Origin: APNM01 sp040361335
Lineage (GTDB): Bacteria > Pseudomonadota > Gammaproteobacteria > Nevskiales > Salinisphaeraceae
Length of the DNA: 64,000 nucleotides
Direction of reading: 5' to 3'
NCBI RefSeq assembly: GCF_040361335.1
Contig: NZ_APNM01000001.1
Coordinates: forward strand, 1-64,000
The first letter of the stretch is position 1. Every line of letters begins with the position of its first letter. Shown one piece after another: positions 49,583-58,569 of this stretch. Position numbers and translations under genes: made by a program. The notes below the pieces were generated by a model, which worked only from the letters and a program-made list of their open reading frames with translations, searched no databases and was not told the DNA's origin.

Positions 49583-51424
49583 ATGACCTCAGACCCAACC
49601 CGCGACGACGACTGGTCGCCCGCTGCGGCGCGCGCGCTCTACCGCGTCGGCGCCTGGAGCGAGGGCTACTACGACATCGACGACACCGGCCGGGCGGTGG
49701 CGCGGCCGCGGCGGGGCGGGTCGGCCATCCCACTGCCCGAGGTGGCGGACGCGGTCGCCGCGGCCGGTCTGCGCCTGCCGGTGTTGGTGCGGTTCACGGA
49801 CATCCTCGGCGACCGCGTGCGGGGCCTGTGCGCGGCCTTCGACGAGGCCCGCGCCCGCCACGGCTACGCGGGCGGCTACACGGCGGTCTATCCGGTCAAG
49901 GTCAACCAGCAGCGCACGGTCGTGGAGCACATCGTGCGCGCCGGCGACGGTCGTGTCGGCCTGGAGGCCGGCAGCAAGCCGGAGCTGATGGCAGTGCTGG
50001 CGTTGGCGCCGCCCGGCTGCACCGTCGTCTGCAACGGCTACAAGGACCGCGCCTTCGTGCGCCTGGCGTTGGCCGGGCAGCAGCTCGGCCACCCGGTCTA
50101 TCTGGTGGTGGAGAAACCCTCCGAACTGGACGACATCCTGGCGCTCGCCGACGAGCTGGGCCTGCGCCCGCGCATCGGCCTGCGCGTGCGCCTGGCGGGC
50201 GTGGCCGCCGGCCACTGGCAGAACACCGGCGGTGACAAGTCCAAGTTCGGCCTCACGGCCGGCCAGGCCGTGGCAGCGGTCCGGCGCCTGCGCGACGCCG
50301 GCTATCTGGACAGCCTGCGCATGCTGCACGTGCACGTGGGCTCGCAGGTCGCCGACCGCACCGCCCTGGGCCGCGCCATGACCGAGACCGCGAGCCTGTA
50401 CCGCGGCCTGCGCGGCCTGGGCGCGCCGGTGGACTGCGTCGATGTCGGCGGCGGCCTGGCCGTGGACTACGAAGGCCGCGGCGACGTCAGCTATTGCTCG
50501 ATGAATTACGGCGTGCCGGACTATGCCGACCTGGTGGTGGCGGCCCTGGCCGAGACCTGTCGTGCCCATGACCTGCCGCACCCCCACGTGATCAGCGAAT
50601 CGGGACGCGCCCTGACCGCCCACCACGCCGTGCTGCTGACCGAGGTGATCGACAGCGAGTCGCTGGACGGCGGCAGCGCGCCGGTGCCCGGCGACGAGCC
50701 GCCGCTGACCGCCCTGCGGGCGGTGCAGCACCGGCTGGACGAGGCCCAGGCCGGGTTCGTGCATGGCGAGCTGGACCTGGCGGCGCGGGCGGCGGTGGAA
50801 GGCGAATGCTACGGCGCCCTGCGCGCGCTGGCGGCACGGCTCGACCCGGCGGACGCCGAGCAGCGGGCGGCCCTGGACGCGCTGCGCGAGAAGCTGGCGG
50901 ACAAGTACTTCTGCAACTTCTCGGTGTTCCAGTCCATCCCCGACGTCTGGGCCCTGGACCAGATCTTCCCCATCCTGCCCCTGGCGCGGCTGGACGAACG
51001 CCCGGACCGCCGCGTGCGCCTGTGCGACCTGACCTGCGACTCCGACGGCCGCATCGACCGCTATGTGGACGCCGACGGCCTGGACACCACGTTGCCCCTG
51101 CATGCCCTGCGCCCGGACGAGCCCTACCGCCTGGGCATCTTCATGGTGGGGGCTTACCAGGAGAACCTGGGCGACATGCACAACATGTTCGGGGACACGG
51201 ACGCGGTGAACGTGGAGACCGATGACGGCGGCTGGCGCCTGACCGAGCCCGAGCGCGGCGACGGCGCCGACGAGCTGCTGCGCTACGTCCACTTCGAGCC
51301 GGCATCCCTGCGCGCCGCCTACCGCGACAAGCTGGCCGCGTCCGACCTCGACACCGCCGCCCGCGAAGACTGCCTGACCCTGCTCGAGGACGGCTTGTCC
51401 GGCTACACGTATCTTCTGGATTGA
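49583..51424 (+). CDS. speA: Biosynthetic arginine decarboxylase SpeA
   Basis: 613 residues, ATG 49583. PLP-dependent fold III enzyme making agmatine. Visible: GYTAVYPVKVNQQRTVVEH (PLP Lys), NTGGDKSKFGLTAGQAVAAV, LHVHVGSQVADRTALG, CVDVGGGLAVDYEGRGDVSY, SESGRALTAHHAVLLTEV, YFCNFSVFQSIPDVWALDQI, and MVGAYQENLGDMHNMFGDTD. Cytoplasmic, Mg2+-dependent. Pairs with divergent speE for polyamine supply. Confidence 0.96.
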   Translation: MTSDPTRDDDWSPAAARALYRVGAWSEGYYDIDDTGRAVARPRRGGSAIPLPEVADAVAAAGLRLPVLVRFTDILGDRVRGLCAAFDEARARHGYAGGYTAVYPVKVNQQRTVVEHIVRAGDGRVGLEAGSKPELMAVLALAPPGCTVVCNGYKDRAFVRLALAGQQLGHPVYLVVEKPSELDDILALADELGLRPRIGLRVRLAGVAAGHWQNTGGDKSKFGLTAGQAVAAVRRLRDAGYLDSLRMLHVHVGSQVADRTALGRAMTETASLYRGLRGLGAPVDCVDVGGGLAVDYEGRGDVSYCSMNYGVPDYADLVVAALAETCRAHDLPHPHVISESGRALTAHHAVLLTEVIDSESLDGGSAPVPGDEPPLTALRAVQHRLDEAQAGFVHGELDLAARAAVEGECYGALRALAARLDPADAEQRAALDALREKLADKYFCNFSVFQSIPDVWALDQIFPILPLARLDERPDRRVRLCDLTCDSDGRIDRYVDADGLDTTLPLHALRPDEPYRLGIFMVGAYQENLGDMHNMFGDTDAVNVETDDGGWRLTEPERGDGADELLRYVHFEPASLRAAYRDKLAASDLDTAAREDCLTLLEDGLSGYTYLLD

Positions 51425-52061
51425 AGGGGAAGCAATCCACGGATTACACAGATATACACTGATTGAAGAGTCATTCGGTAATTGATTCATCAAGAATGAA
51501 AATAATCCGCAGATGGACGCAGATTAGAGACTGTTTTCAGTAAATTCAGTGTAACCCGTGCAATCTGTGGATACACGAGAGGCTCTACGGCAAATCGGCG
51601 TCAATCGGCGTTCATCTGCGGATAAACAAAAACCGGGAGTCCGCCGGTTGTCGCCGAGGTTGAACGCGAAGCGCCGCGGCGCTCGAATCGTCTGAGTCAG
51701 AAAGAAAATAATCCGCAGATTGACGCGGTTGAACGCAGATTGTTTAAAGAGTATTTCGGGGAAATCCGTGTCATCGGTGTAATCTGTGGATGCACTAAGG
51801 CTTGCCCACGGAAAATCAGCGTCAATCGGCGTGCATCTGCGGATAAGAAAAGGCCCGGAACCCGTCGGTCATCGTCCAGGCTGACCGCGAAGCGCCGGGG
51901 CGCCCGATTCGCCTGGCCTAGAAAGCTAATAGTCCACTGATTACGCAGATATACACAGATTGAAGACCGTTTTCAGGAAATCCGTGTCATCGGTGTAATC
52001 TGTGGATGCATTGGCGTCAATCGGCGTTAATCCGCGGATCACCAATCACCGGAGGAGAAGC
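51425..52061. repeat. Noncoding tandem intergenic repeats (ATCTGTGGAT / ATCTGCGGAT type)
   Basis: No gene in 637 bp. Three diverged units with a ~206–217 bp period begin near 51498, 51704 and 51921. Each holds CCGCAGAT or CCACTGAT-like arms, AAATCCGTGTCATCGGTGT (or related), AATCTGTGGATGCA, CGTCAATCGGCG, ATCTGCGGATAA, and in the first two a CGCGAAGCGCCG block. The sub-motifs are partly palindromic, so each unit could fold. Similar ATCTGTG sequences occur between genes in many bacteria. They end 20 bp before the SDR gene. Confidence 0.8.
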
Positions 52062-52889
52062 ATGCGGGAACTCAGCGGCAAGACCGCGGTGATCACCGGC
52101 GCCGGCAGCGGCTTCGGCCGCGAGCTGGCGGCGGTCTGCGCGGGCGAGGGCATGCGGCTGGTGCTGGCGGACGTCGATAGCGACGGCCTGGACGGCACCG
52201 TCGAGCGCCTGGACGGCGCCGAGGCCGAGTGTGTGACCTGCAACGTCGCCCGGGCCGAGGAGGTCGAGCGTCTCGCCGACATTGCCGATGAGCGGTTCGG
52301 CGGTACCCACCTGCTGTTCAACAACGCCGGCGTGGCGGTGGCCGGCCCGGCCTGGACGGCGACCCTGGACGACTGGAAATGGATGCTGGACGTCAACGTC
52401 ATGGGCGTGGTCCACGGCATCCGCAGCTTCGTGCCGCGCATGCTGGACCGCGGCGGGCCGGCGCATGTGGTCAACACCGCCTCGGTGGCCGGTCTGCTGT
52501 CGGTGCCCGGCTCCAGCGTCTACTGCGTGACCAAGCACAGCGTGGTGACCCTCTCCGAGTGCCTCTACCACGACCTGCGCGCCGCCGGCGCGGAGATCGG
52601 CGTGTCGCTGCTGTGCCCCGCGTACGTCAACACCGGCATCGCCGAGTCGGACCGCAACCGGCCGCCGGAGTTGGGCGAGACCAATCCGCAGGCCGCCGAA
52701 TACGAGGCGCGCGTGCGCAAGGCGGTGCGCTCGGGCCGGATATCCGCCGCCGAGGTGGCGGAGACGACCGTGGCCGCGGTCAAGGACGACCGCTTCTATA
52801 TCCTCACGCATCCCCGCATCAAGGGCGCGGTGGAGGCGCGCATGCACGACATCCTGGAGGAACGGCCGCCCACCAACCCCATGCCCTGA
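52062..52889 (+). CDS. Short-chain dehydrogenase/reductase
   Basis: 275 residues, ATG 52062 after GGAGGAG. Classical SDR: TGAGSGFG (coenzyme), NNAGVAV, catalytic Ser in VNTASVAGLLSV, Y-x3-K as SVYCVTKHSVV, then PAYVNTGI. The Asp in LVLADVDSDGLDG suggests NAD(H) preference. Cytoplasmic; substrate unknown. Converges with the DUF748 gene. Confidence 0.92.
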   Translation: MRELSGKTAVITGAGSGFGRELAAVCAGEGMRLVLADVDSDGLDGTVERLDGAEAECVTCNVARAEEVERLADIADERFGGTHLLFNNAGVAVAGPAWTATLDDWKWMLDVNVMGVVHGIRSFVPRMLDRGGPAHVVNTASVAGLLSVPGSSVYCVTKHSVVTLSECLYHDLRAAGAEIGVSLLCPAYVNTGIAESDRNRPPELGETNPQAAEYEARVRKAVRSGRISAAEVAETTVAAVKDDRFYILTHPRIKGAVEARMHDILEERPPTNPMP

Positions 52890-52904
52890 GGCCGGTGCCG
52901 CGAA

Positions 52905-55379
52905 TCAGAGCGAGATCGTGGCGCGCGGCGCCGCGCCCTCGGTGTCGTCCACGCTCGGATTGCAGGGCACCAGCCGCTGGCCGTCGATGCCGGCGTCGAC
53001 CAGGTAGCCGGTGACCGCGTAGGTGCGTTGCCCGGCCAGCGCCAGCAGGCGCTCGCGGAGATCCTCGGCCGCGGCGGTCTTGTCCTCCTCGTCGTCCGGT
53101 GCGAGGGCTTCGCGGTCCGCGGGCACGGCCCGGCCGCAGACCACGAAGCGGGCCTGGGGGCGCTCCTCCAGCAGCCCGGCCATGCGGTCGAGATACGCAC
53201 GGGCGTCGCCGCCGAGCTCGGCGCTGCCGGGCTCGAAGGGCACCGGTTCGAAGCGCAGCGCGGTCGCCAGATCCACCAGGGTGTCCGCCACCTTGATCAC
53301 GCCCAGCGGCGAGTAGTAGCTGAGGATCGCGACCTGCACCCCCTCCAGCACCGCCTGCCGGACCACGCTGTTGAGGGAGAACTGCGGGTTTTCCAGGTCG
53401 CCGCCCAGTGGCAGGTCGATGCCGATGCTGCCATCCTCGTCGCGCAGCAGGGACAGGGCGCGGTCCAGCGGCAGGCCCAGGCTGCGCTCGACCGTGCCGC
53501 TGTCGCCGACCACCCCGCCGAGCCGGAACTTGCGCAGGTTCAGTTCGGCCAGGCCGTCGATGGCGCCGGCGTCCACCGCCAGGTCCAGCTCTGCGTCCAG
53601 GATGCCCTGCTCGATGCGGCGCTCCAGCGCCTGCCGGATGTAGCCCGAAGCCGGGGTCAGGTTGAGTGCTCGCACCCGGCCTGTCAGGTCCAGCGACAGG
53701 GGGTCGGCGAGCGGCCGGATGTCGCCGTCGATCTCGATCCGGCCGTAGCGGCCCACACCGGTGGCGAATGTCAGCGGGCTGGCCTGCGCCGGCGCGCCGG
53801 TATCCAGGTCGCGCAGGGTCAGTTCCGGCTTGTTGAAGTCCAGTACCGCGCTCGGTTCGACACCGCGGTCCTCGAAGCGCAACTGTCCGTCGCCGCCAAT
53901 AGCGATCTCGGCCACGGCCACGCGCAGGCCGCCCTCTTCATCGTCGGCGGTCTCGTCGCCGCCGGGCGGGAACCACTCGGTGAGCTCGATACCGCCCTGG
54001 GGGTCGCGCACCACGATGCCGCGCGGCGTGTCCAGGGCCAGCCGCTCGATCGTCAGGCGATCGCCGCCGGTCAGGGCCAGGCCGGTCGCCTCCAGGCCGG
54101 CGAGGTCCAGGGTGCGCGGGTAGTCGTCGCGGGACGGCGCATCCGCCGCGCGGGCCAGGGCCTGGACGTCCGCGGCCGCGACCCGGGCGATCGCGAGATC
54201 CGCCGGACCGGCGAGGTCGATGCCCTCGACGGTCAGGTCCGCCGCCCGCAGCAGGCGCCGGCCGAGGTTGCGGTCGTCGACGCGCAGATCCCTGCCGCCG
54301 AGGGTGCCGGCGACGCGCACCGGCGGTTCGGCGTCGGCCGGCACGGCATCCGCGCCGGGCAGCAGGCCGGCGCGGCCTTCCCAGGCGAGCTCGCGCGCGG
54401 CGATATCGTAGGGCGCGGTCGCCAGGCCCGCGCTGGCGTTCGACAGGCTCAGACGGCCGTCGGTGTCGACGCGGTCGCCGCCGTCCGGGCGCAGCAGGCG
54501 CGCCTCGATCTCGCCCTGCCAGTCGATGCCGGCCGCGATCGTGGCGATCTCGACGAGCTCGATCTCGCCGTCCGCGAGACCGGCCTGCCCGGTGACGTCC
54601 AGGTCGAGCCCCGTATCGCCGGCATAGTCGACGGCGATGTCCAGGTCCGCGCCGAAGGTGCCGGCGAGCCGCTCGACGCCGCCGCGTCCCTCCACGAAGG
54701 GCGCGAAGGCCTGCAGGGTCAGTTTCTCCACGCGCAGGGACAGCTCGCCGGCGACACGGTCGCCGAAGGGACGCAGCCGGCCCTCGACGGCGACGCGCGC
54801 GTCGCCCAGGCGCAGGTTCGCGTCCAGCGGGAACGGGTTGCCCGGCGTCCAGGTGGCCACGTCGGAGGCGGTGGAGGTGGCCAGGGTGATCTCGCGGCTG
54901 AAACCGGGCTCGTGGTAGCGCAGCGTGAGGCCGTCGACGTCGGCGCTGTCCAGGCCGAATCCCCAAGGCTCGGCGGGCGCCGGGGTATCCTCGGGGGGCG
55001 TTTCGCCGGCAGCGGGATCGAAGCCGGCCACGCGCAGGCCGTCGTCGCGGCGCAGGTCGAGGGCGGCGTCGTGCAGGGTAAGACCGGCGAGGTGCAACTG
55101 GCGGTCGAACAGCGGCAGGTAATGCAGGTCCACCGCGGCATGGCCGATGTGGAAGCCGTCGCCCGCCGTGTCCTCGGCCCGGGCGCCGTCGATTGCCAGT
55201 CGGCCGGTGAACAGGTTGAGGTCGACGTTGTCGATGGCGGCCGTGTAGCCGCGCGATTCCAGCCAGTGCTCGGCGCCCAGGCGCAGGCCGATCGGCAGCA
55301 GCCACAGGAACAGCAGGATCGCGGCGGCAACCGCCGCGGCGATGCGGTATCGGCGTCGGATCGCGGGCAGGCGCGGCAT
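52905..55379 (-). CDS. DUF748/AsmA-like large envelope protein
   Basis: 824 residues. One N-terminal membrane helix (RIAAAVAAAILLFLWLLPIG), then repeated β-rich segments with DUF748 phrases: LHLAGLTLHDAALDLRRDDG, WGFGLDSADVDGLTLRYHEP, RYGRIEIDGDIRPLADPLSL, GYIRQALERRIEQGILDAEL, LPLDRALSLLRDEDGSIGID, LPLGGDLENPQFSL. The end resembles an OmpA-like/peptidoglycan-related segment (AYLDRMAGLLEERPQARFVV … CGRAVPADRE). AsmA-like proteins span the periplasm and help carry phospholipids to the outer membrane; this role here is inferred. Confidence 0.9.
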   Translation of the reverse strand: MPRLPAIRRRYRIAAAVAAAILLFLWLLPIGLRLGAEHWLESRGYTAAIDNVDLNLFTGRLAIDGARAEDTAGDGFHIGHAAVDLHYLPLFDRQLHLAGLTLHDAALDLRRDDGLRVAGFDPAAGETPPEDTPAPAEPWGFGLDSADVDGLTLRYHEPGFSREITLATSTASDVATWTPGNPFPLDANLRLGDARVAVEGRLRPFGDRVAGELSLRVEKLTLQAFAPFVEGRGGVERLAGTFGADLDIAVDYAGDTGLDLDVTGQAGLADGEIELVEIATIAAGIDWQGEIEARLLRPDGGDRVDTDGRLSLSNASAGLATAPYDIAARELAWEGRAGLLPGADAVPADAEPPVRVAGTLGGRDLRVDDRNLGRRLLRAADLTVEGIDLAGPADLAIARVAAADVQALARAADAPSRDDYPRTLDLAGLEATGLALTGGDRLTIERLALDTPRGIVVRDPQGGIELTEWFPPGGDETADDEEGGLRVAVAEIAIGGDGQLRFEDRGVEPSAVLDFNKPELTLRDLDTGAPAQASPLTFATGVGRYGRIEIDGDIRPLADPLSLDLTGRVRALNLTPASGYIRQALERRIEQGILDAELDLAVDAGAIDGLAELNLRKFRLGGVVGDSGTVERSLGLPLDRALSLLRDEDGSIGIDLPLGGDLENPQFSLNSVVRQAVLEGVQVAILSYYSPLGVIKVADTLVDLATALRFEPVPFEPGSAELGGDARAYLDRMAGLLEERPQARFVVCGRAVPADREALAPDDEEDKTAAAEDLRERLLALAGQRTYAVTGYLVDAGIDGQRLVPCNPSVDDTEGAAPRATISL

Positions 55380-55469
55380 TCGGTGGTCCCCTCCTGAACT
55401 TGCCCTTTATCCACGAGACCTTACCATCGCGGGCGGGAACGCGACGGTATCCGACGACGGAGGACGAGC

Positions 55470-56336
55470 ATGCGAGCGGGATTCCTGGGGCTGGGGGCGA
55501 TGGGCTACCCGATGGCGGCCAACCTGCGACGGGCGGGCCTGTTGGCGGCGGTCTGGAACCGCGGGCGCGATACCGCCGCGCGCTTCGCCGACGAGCACGG
55601 CGTCACGGTCGCGGACGATCCCGCCGCCCTGGCGCGGGAGTGCGACCTGCTGGTCACCTGCGTGTCCGCGGACGTCGACGTGCTGGCCGTGGTCGAGGCC
55701 CTGCTGCCGGGCCTGCGCCGCGATGCCGTGGTGGTCGACTGCTCCACCGTCGCCAGCGACACGGCCCGCCAAGCGGCGGACAAAGTGGCGGCGGCCGGCG
55801 GCGCCTTCCTGGACGCGCCGGTGTCCGGGGGCACGGAGGGCGCGGCGGCCGGCACCCTGTCGATGATGGTGGGCGGTGACGAGTCGGCCTTCGCCAAGGC
55901 CCGGCCGGCGCTCGACGCCATGGGTGGCCGCGTGGTGCACATGGGGCCGGTCGGCAGCGGCCAGGCCACCAAGGCGGTGAACCAGGTGATGGCCGCCGGC
56001 ATCAACCAGGCCGTGGGCGAGGCCCTGGCCTTCGCCGAGGCCCTGGAGCTGCCGCTGGAGCGGGTGATCGAGGTGGTCGGCTCGGGCGCCGCCGGCAACT
56101 GGTTCGTGAACCACCGCGGTCCGACCATGGTGCGCGGCGAGTACACCGGCTTCGGCTTCAAGCTCGCCCTGCACCACAAGGACCTGGAGATCTGCCGGCA
56201 CATGGCCGACAACAACGGCGGCAGCCTGCCCCTGGCCGACCGCACCCGCGCCGACTACGAACGCCTCATGGCCGAGGGCCACGGCGACGAAGACATCTCC
56301 GCCCTCTACCGCCTCAAGCGCATGTTGTTCGATTAA
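55470..56336 (+). CDS. NAD(P)-dependent oxidoreductase, 3-hydroxyisobutyrate dehydrogenase family
   Basis: 288 residues, ATG 55470. N-terminal Rossmann GFLGLGAMGYPMAANLRRAG, then VVDCSTVASDTARQAADKVA, substrate loop FLDAPVSGGTEGAAAGTLSM, catalytic Lys in GSGQATKAVNQVMAAGINQA and KLALHHKDLEI. β-hydroxyacid dehydrogenase family; substrate may be 3-hydroxyisobutyrate, tartronate semialdehyde or a related acid. Divergent from the DUF748 gene. Confidence 0.92.
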   Translation: MRAGFLGLGAMGYPMAANLRRAGLLAAVWNRGRDTAARFADEHGVTVADDPAALARECDLLVTCVSADVDVLAVVEALLPGLRRDAVVVDCSTVASDTARQAADKVAAAGGAFLDAPVSGGTEGAAAGTLSMMVGGDESAFAKARPALDAMGGRVVHMGPVGSGQATKAVNQVMAAGINQAVGEALAFAEALELPLERVIEVVGSGAAGNWFVNHRGPTMVRGEYTGFGFKLALHHKDLEICRHMADNNGGSLPLADRTRADYERLMAEGHGDEDISALYRLKRMLFD

Positions 56337-56424
56337 CCACAGAGACACAGAGGCACAGAGAAACGAAAGTAAAGTGTCCTTTCTTGCCGGTTTTTCAGCT
56401 CTGTGACTCTGTGCCTCTGTGGTT
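56335..56424. repeat. Inverted CACAGAG intergenic repeat
   Basis: AACCACAGAGACACAGAGG at 56335 onward and its near-complement CCTCTGTGGTT-ending arm (56399–56424) form a 26-bp inverted repeat with two mismatches, flanking 38 bp. It lies between two convergent genes and could act as a bidirectional terminator. Related CACAGAGG pieces occur at 25187–25768. Confidence 0.75.
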
Positions 56425-56433
56425 GGATTTAAA

Positions 56434-56946
56434 TCAAGGGAAAGCCGGCTTGTGTGGTTCGGTGCCGCCGATCTCGACCTCCGGGTGGTGGTCCTTGATC
56501 AGCGCCTCGATCTCCTCGACGCGATCCTTGGGCACGTCGATCATCATCAGGATCTGGCCGTCGGCGATCGCCTGCTCGTACTGGCGGATCTCGCGGTTGG
56601 GCAGACGGATGCCGATCATGCTCGACGCCCAGGCGCCGAAGCCCGCCCCGGCGAGGGTGGTCGCGGCCACCAGGCCGCCGCCCAGGACCACGCCGGCCGG
56701 CGGGAAGGTGACCGCCACCAGGCCGGCGACGACGCCGGTGGCGCCGCCCACCGCCAGACCGCGTTCGGCGGACTCGATCAGGTCGGTCTTCTGGCGCAGG
56801 TCCGCCTCGGGCAGGTCCGCCATGGGCGTGCCTTCGCGGGCCACCAGGTGCATGTGACGGGCTTCGATGCGCGCGAGCAACAACTCGTCGACGATGGCCT
56901 TGGCGGTTGCCAGCTCGGGTACCAGGAAATAGATCCGACGTCGCAT
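56434..56946 (-). CDS. DUF1269-type membrane-associated protein
   Basis: 170 residues. MRRRIYFLVPELATAKAIVD and ARIEARHMHLVAREGTPMAD form a small ferredoxin-like N-terminal half; then a glycine-rich hydrophobic pair of helices (GGATGVVAGLVAVTFPPAGV, VLGGGLVAATTLAGAGFGAW) and a C-terminal strand-rich part (GQILMMIDVPKDRVEEIEAL, HHPEVEIGGTEPH). Resembles DUF1269/general-stress-type membrane proteins. Function unknown; inner membrane. Confidence 0.78.
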   Translation of the reverse strand: MRRRIYFLVPELATAKAIVDELLLARIEARHMHLVAREGTPMADLPEADLRQKTDLIESAERGLAVGGATGVVAGLVAVTFPPAGVVLGGGLVAATTLAGAGFGAWASSMIGIRLPNREIRQYEQAIADGQILMMIDVPKDRVEEIEALIKDHHPEVEIGGTEPHKPAFP

Positions 56947-57042
56947 GACGGCTCCTGTTGCGAGGCCACGGGAGCAATATTACGCCGCTGTCACGGATAG
57001 AAAAGGGGGCCGCGCGCCGTCGCCGGGCCGGTATCCGCGGTA

Positions 57043-58452
57043 TCAGGTCGCCGGGGCGTCGGCCTCCAGCCGCTGCCGCGCCCGCTTCGCCGCGATGCGG
57101 ACCTGCTCGGGCGCGGTACCGCCGATGTGGTTGCGCGCGGCCACGGAGCCCTCCAGCGTGAGCACGTCGAAGACGTCGGGGCCGATCGCCTTGGAGAAGC
57201 GCTGCAAATCCTCCAGCGACAGCTCGGCAAGGTCGCAGCCGGCGTCGATGGCGTGGCGCACGGCCTTGCCCACGATCTCGTGGGCGTCACGGAAGGCGAC
57301 GCCGTTGCGCACCAGGTAGTCGGCCAGGTCGGTGGCGGTGGCGAAGCCGCGCCGCGCGGCACGCCGGCAGGCCGCGGCGTCGAAGCCCAGGTGCGGCACC
57401 ATGTCGGCGTACAGGCCGAGACAGTGGCGCACGGTGTCCAGGGTGTCGAACAGCGGCTCCTTGTCCTCCTGGTTGTCGCGGTTGTAGGCCAGGGGTTGAC
57501 CCTTCATCAGCGTCAGCAGGCTCATCAGATGGCCGGTGACGCGCGCGGTCTTGCCGCGCACCAGTTCGGGCACGTCCGGGTTCTTCTTCTGCGGCATGAT
57601 CGAGGAGCCGGTGCAGTAGCGGTCCGGCAGGTCGACGAAGCCGAAGGCCGGGGACAGCCAGAGGATCAGTTCCTCCGACACCCGCGACAGGTGGGTCATG
57701 ATCAGCGCGGCGGCCGACAGGAATTCGATCACGAAGTCCCGGTCCGAGACCGCGTCCAGCGAATTCTCGGCGACGCCGTCGAAACCGAGCTCCGCGGCGA
57801 CCGACTCGCGGTCGATGGGGAAGGTGGTGCCGGCCAGGGCGGCGGCGCCCAGCGGCAGCACGTTCACCCGCTTGCGGCAGTCGGCCAGGCGGCCGGCATC
57901 GCGTTCCAGCATGGCCTGCCAGGCCAGCAGGTGGTGGCCCACGGTCACCGGCTGCGCCACCTGCATGTGGGTGAAGCCCGGCATGATGGTGTCGGCCTCG
58001 CGCTCGGCGACTTCGATCAGGCCGGCGCGCAGCCGCGCGAGCTCGCCCAGTAGGCCGTCGATCTCGTCGCGCAGCAGCAGCCGCAGGTCGGTGGCCACCT
58101 GGTCGTTGCGGGAGCGGCCCGTGTGCAGCTTCTTGCCGACATCGCCGATGCGGTCGGTGAGCCGGGCCTCGATGTTCATGTGGACGTCTTCGAGCTCGTC
58201 CAGCCACGCGAACTCGCCGCGCTCGATCTCGACCAGGATCTGCTCCAGGCCCTCCACGATCTTGTCGCGCTCGCGCTCGGTCAGAACGCCCACGCGTGCG
58301 AGCATGCGCGCGTGCGCGATGGAGCCCCGGATATCGTGCAGGAACAGCCGCCGGTCGAACGCGACCGAGGCGGTGAACGCCTGCACGAGCGCGTCCGGGG
58401 CCTCGGAAAAGCGTCCGCCCCAGGTCTGGTTGCCGCCCTGATCGCTGCTCAT
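57043..58452 (-). CDS. argH: Argininosuccinate lyase
   Basis: 469 residues, ATG 58452. Final step of arginine synthesis: argininosuccinate to arginine and fumarate. Fumarase/aspartase signature GSSIMPQKKNPD is present, with LHTGRSRNDQVATDLRLLLR cut to core TGRSRNDQVATDLRL, and FTHMQVAQPVTVGHHLLAW (catalytic region). Cytoplasmic tetramer. Divergent from algZ, as in Pseudomonas. Confidence 0.97.
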   Translation of the reverse strand: MSSDQGGNQTWGGRFSEAPDALVQAFTASVAFDRRLFLHDIRGSIAHARMLARVGVLTERERDKIVEGLEQILVEIERGEFAWLDELEDVHMNIEARLTDRIGDVGKKLHTGRSRNDQVATDLRLLLRDEIDGLLGELARLRAGLIEVAEREADTIMPGFTHMQVAQPVTVGHHLLAWQAMLERDAGRLADCRKRVNVLPLGAAALAGTTFPIDRESVAAELGFDGVAENSLDAVSDRDFVIEFLSAAALIMTHLSRVSEELILWLSPAFGFVDLPDRYCTGSSIMPQKKNPDVPELVRGKTARVTGHLMSLLTLMKGQPLAYNRDNQEDKEPLFDTLDTVRHCLGLYADMVPHLGFDAAACRRAARRGFATATDLADYLVRNGVAFRDAHEIVGKAVRHAIDAGCDLAELSLEDLQRFSKAIGPDVFDVLTLEGSVAARNHIGGTAPEQVRIAAKRARQRLEADAPAT

Positions 58453-58569
58453 CGACTCGGATCGCCCGGAAAATTGGGCGGCAAGTATAGCAACGCGGCC
58501 GGCCGCCGGGCGCGTCCCGCCTTGCGCCGACGGCGGCTGTCGGGCTCTGATACGGACCGGAGGCATGGC

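Noticed and set aside
51425..52061. CRISPR array
   Set aside because: The units are over 200 bp, diverged, with no short identical repeats and unique spacers, and no cas genes are near.
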